Positions 7,064-8,122 of a stretch of 8,122 bases of DNA are shown here, piece by piece. Numbering within the stretch: position 1 is the first letter of the stretch; the number at the start of each line of letters is the position of its first letter. Source of the DNA: an uncultured Desulfovibrio sp. (GTDB lineage Bacteria > Desulfobacterota > Desulfovibrionia > Desulfovibrionales > Desulfovibrionaceae); assembly GCA_946490455.1 (NCBI GenBank), contig CAMLXE010000071.1, forward strand, positions 1-8,122, read 5' to 3'. The position numbers and the translations under genes are program-made. A model generated the notes under the pieces. It saw only the letters and a list, made by a program, of their open reading frames with translations, had not been told where the DNA came from and made no database searches.

Positions 7064-7091
7064 CTGTCGGGGACAGATCCCCGCTTCTTTT
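7064..7091 (+). promoter_or_regulatory. Two mutually exclusive hairpins before the yddG start, attenuator-like
   Basis: CTGTC-GGG-GACAG (7064-7076) can form a 5-bp hairpin. The overlapping CGGGGA-CAGA-TCCCCG (7068-7083) forms a 6-bp GC-rich hairpin followed by CTTCTTTT (7084-7091), the layout of a small intrinsic terminator. The two cannot coexist, as expected for a switching leader. The yddG ribosome binding site AAGGGAA (7104-7110) lies just downstream. The stems are short, so this is suggestive only. Confidence 0.4.
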
Positions 7092-7116
7092 CGATCTGTA
7101 CACAAGGGAACCGGAC

Positions 7117-8010
7117 ATGATTGCAAACAGTCAACTGAAGCCAACGCTTATCGGTCTGCTGGCCCCCATGGGATGGGGTATGAGCGTAGGGCTGATTCGC
7201 ACTATTACGGAATCCTTTGATCTGGCTGCCGGTATGGCCATCCTGAACGGAGTAACCATCATTTTCCTCTTCTTTCTCATGGGATTCCCCAAGTTAAGCC
7301 TTTTCCCCCGTAAGTATCTGCTGTGTGGCATTCCTCTGGCCAATCTTTCCACCATTTTTTTCTGTCTCTCCATGTATCTGTCCGACGGCGGAGAGCAAAC
7401 TGTAGAAGTTGGGATGGTCAACTATCTCTGGCCCTGTATGGTCATTCTATTTGCCATGATATTCAACGGACAAAAGGCACGCTGGTGGGTCATTCCCGGC
7501 ATGGTGATGAGTTTTGTGGGGGTCATGCTGGTGCTGGGAGGGAAACAGGGAATTGATCTTGAACGTATTCTCTCCCATGTACAGCAAAATCCGGCAAGCT
7601 ATTTTCTGGCCTTTCTCGGAACACTGGCCTGGGCTGGCTATTCCAATTTGACCAGAGTCTGGTCAAATGGACAGAATCCTACGCTCCTGATCTTTATCGT
7701 GGACTTCCTTGTCTTCTGTCTGCTCTGGGCTGCAGGCTATGGAACGCTTTCCCATGTGGCTCCCATGGGCTGGGTCAGTATTGGCGTGGGAGCCATCGTC
7801 ATGGGTGGAGCCTATGCAGCATGGAGTTATGGAGTCATCAAGGGAAATATCACTCTGCTTGCCATAGCCTCCTATTTTACACCCGTTCTCTCCTGTCTGT
7901 TCGCCACCGTCTGGATTGGAGCGCATCTCGACAGTTCTCTCTGGAAGGGAGTTGCCGTCCTTGTTGTCGGTTCACTGCTCTGCTGGAGTGCTACATACTT
8001 TCATAAATAA
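7117..8010 (+). CDS. yddG: YddG-type aromatic amino acid exporter (DMT superfamily, EamA fold)
   Basis: YddG proteins are inner-membrane transporters of the drug/metabolite superfamily that export aromatic and some other amino acids. The product has 297 residues, close to the 293 of E. coli YddG. About ten hydrophobic helices are visible (near 11-28, 36-55, 66-86, 98-117, 123-142, 160-178, 188-206, 216-236, 245-268, 275-294), i.e. two EamA halves. Segments closely recalling E. coli YddG are EVGMVNYLWPCMVILFAMIFNGQK (97-120), SYFLAFLGTLAWAGY (161-175), YAAWSYGVIKGNIT (233-246) and ASYFTPVLS (251-259). The frame is open upstream to 6805, but homology starts here and AAGGGAA at 7104-7110 is 6 bases before this ATG. 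The gene is unrelated to the preceding cluster and appears to be transcribed on its own. The exact substrate is inferred from family. Confidence 0.9.
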   Translation: MIANSQLKPTLIGLLAPMGWGMSVGLIRTITESFDLAAGMAILNGVTIIFLFFLMGFPKLSLFPRKYLLCGIPLANLSTIFFCLSMYLSDGGEQTVEVGMVNYLWPCMVILFAMIFNGQKARWWVIPGMVMSFVGVMLVLGGKQGIDLERILSHVQQNPASYFLAFLGTLAWAGYSNLTRVWSNGQNPTLLIFIVDFLVFCLLWAAGYGTLSHVAPMGWVSIGVGAIVMGGAYAAWSYGVIKGNITLLAIASYFTPVLSCLFATVWIGAHLDSSLWKGVAVLVVGSLLCWSATYFHK

Positions 8011-8013
8011 AAC

Positions 8014-8045
8014 TGTACCGTATACCCGTCCGGGCATACGGTACA
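8014..8045. terminator. Inverted repeat immediately after yddG, possible transcript end
   Basis: TGTACCGTATACCC (8014-8027) and GGGCATACGGTACA (8032-8045) pair over 14 positions with a single A/C mismatch and a 4-base loop (GTCC). It starts 3 bases after the yddG stop. There is no T-run on the + strand (CAACACC follows), so it departs from the standard intrinsic terminator. It may still end or protect the yddG mRNA. The remaining bases to 8122 show no gene I can support, although AAAGGA at the very end could be a ribosome binding site for a gene beyond the window. Confidence 0.5.
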
Positions 8046-8122
8046 ACACCAATACACACTGAAAAGGCGCATGTTCCCCGGTACCCGAGACTGAAATGAT
8101 CTGGCCGGCATCCGCCAAAGGA

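Larger units (their letters stand above)
6443..7116 (+). other. Gene-free stretch of about 670 bases between nrnA and yddG
   Basis: I find no recognisable gene on either strand. Reading frames here give Ser/Arg/Cys/Leu-rich translations with no family resemblance and no ribosome binding site. The first part (6443-6600) is pyrimidine-rich. Structure is concentrated in an inverted repeat just after nrnA, and in the last 200 bases, which hold a TTGACA box, a 14-bp perfect inverted repeat and two smaller hairpins before the yddG ribosome binding site. The stretch may be a decayed remnant of lost genes plus a long 5' leader for yddG. Confidence 0.6.

Noticed and set aside
6805..7116. 104-codon in-frame N-terminal extension of yddG
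   Set aside because: The extra residues show no membrane segment or family match, the YddG family begins near MIANSQ, and a good ribosome binding site precedes the ATG at 7117. The 14-bp inverted repeat also lies within this stretch.
6930..7116. Trp leader peptide candidate (MGNDCTHWPGWP) overlapping the 14-bp hairpin
   Set aside because: Two nearby Trp codons before an aromatic amino acid exporter are tempting, but the frame has no stop before yddG and no ribosome binding site at a usable distance, so it does not fit a classical attenuator peptide.

Overview
The window is part of a bacterial chromosome carrying the conserved nusA–infB transcription/translation cluster, read entirely on the + strand. 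The order is rimP (3' part only), nusA, ylxR, infB, ylxP (DUF503) and nrnA (DHH/DHHA1 family). After a gene-poor stretch of about 670 bases comes a yddG-type aromatic amino acid exporter. Moderate-to-high GC, strong Shine-Dalgarno sites, a very long Ala/Arg/Ser-rich IF2 linker and an nrnA gene downstream of infB fit a delta-proteobacterium such as a Desulfovibrionaceae member. That placement is inference from gene order and protein style, not from a search.

Region 1 (1-4895) is a tight operon. rimP and nusA overlap by 4 bases (ATGA), nusA and ylxR are separated by 1 base, and ylxR and infB by 3 bases. The products work on ribosome assembly (RimP), transcription elongation, termination and antitermination (NusA), RNA binding (YlxR) and initiator-tRNA delivery (IF2). 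IF2 has 1014 residues, with two N-terminal IF2_N modules separated by a linker of about 370 residues. The linker carries an Ala/Glu/Lys helix, a D-R-S tandem repeat and three copies of an R/K-x-(I/V)-S-R-P motif.

Region 2 (4896-6442) starts with two strong hairpins, the second with a U-rich tail like an intrinsic terminator. ylxP and nrnA follow, each with its own clear ribosome binding site. The classical partner rbfA, usually between ylxP and nrnA, is absent, and truB does not follow nrnA.

Region 3 (6443-8122) is a non-coding stretch with several inverted repeats: one just after nrnA, a perfect 14-bp one about 120 bases before yddG, and two mutually exclusive small hairpins just before its ribosome binding site. 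yddG follows, then a near-perfect inverted repeat right after its stop codon. The yddG leader is the part most likely to hold undescribed regulation. The rest is a recognisable housekeeping region, and I found no mobile element, CRISPR array, tRNA or rRNA.
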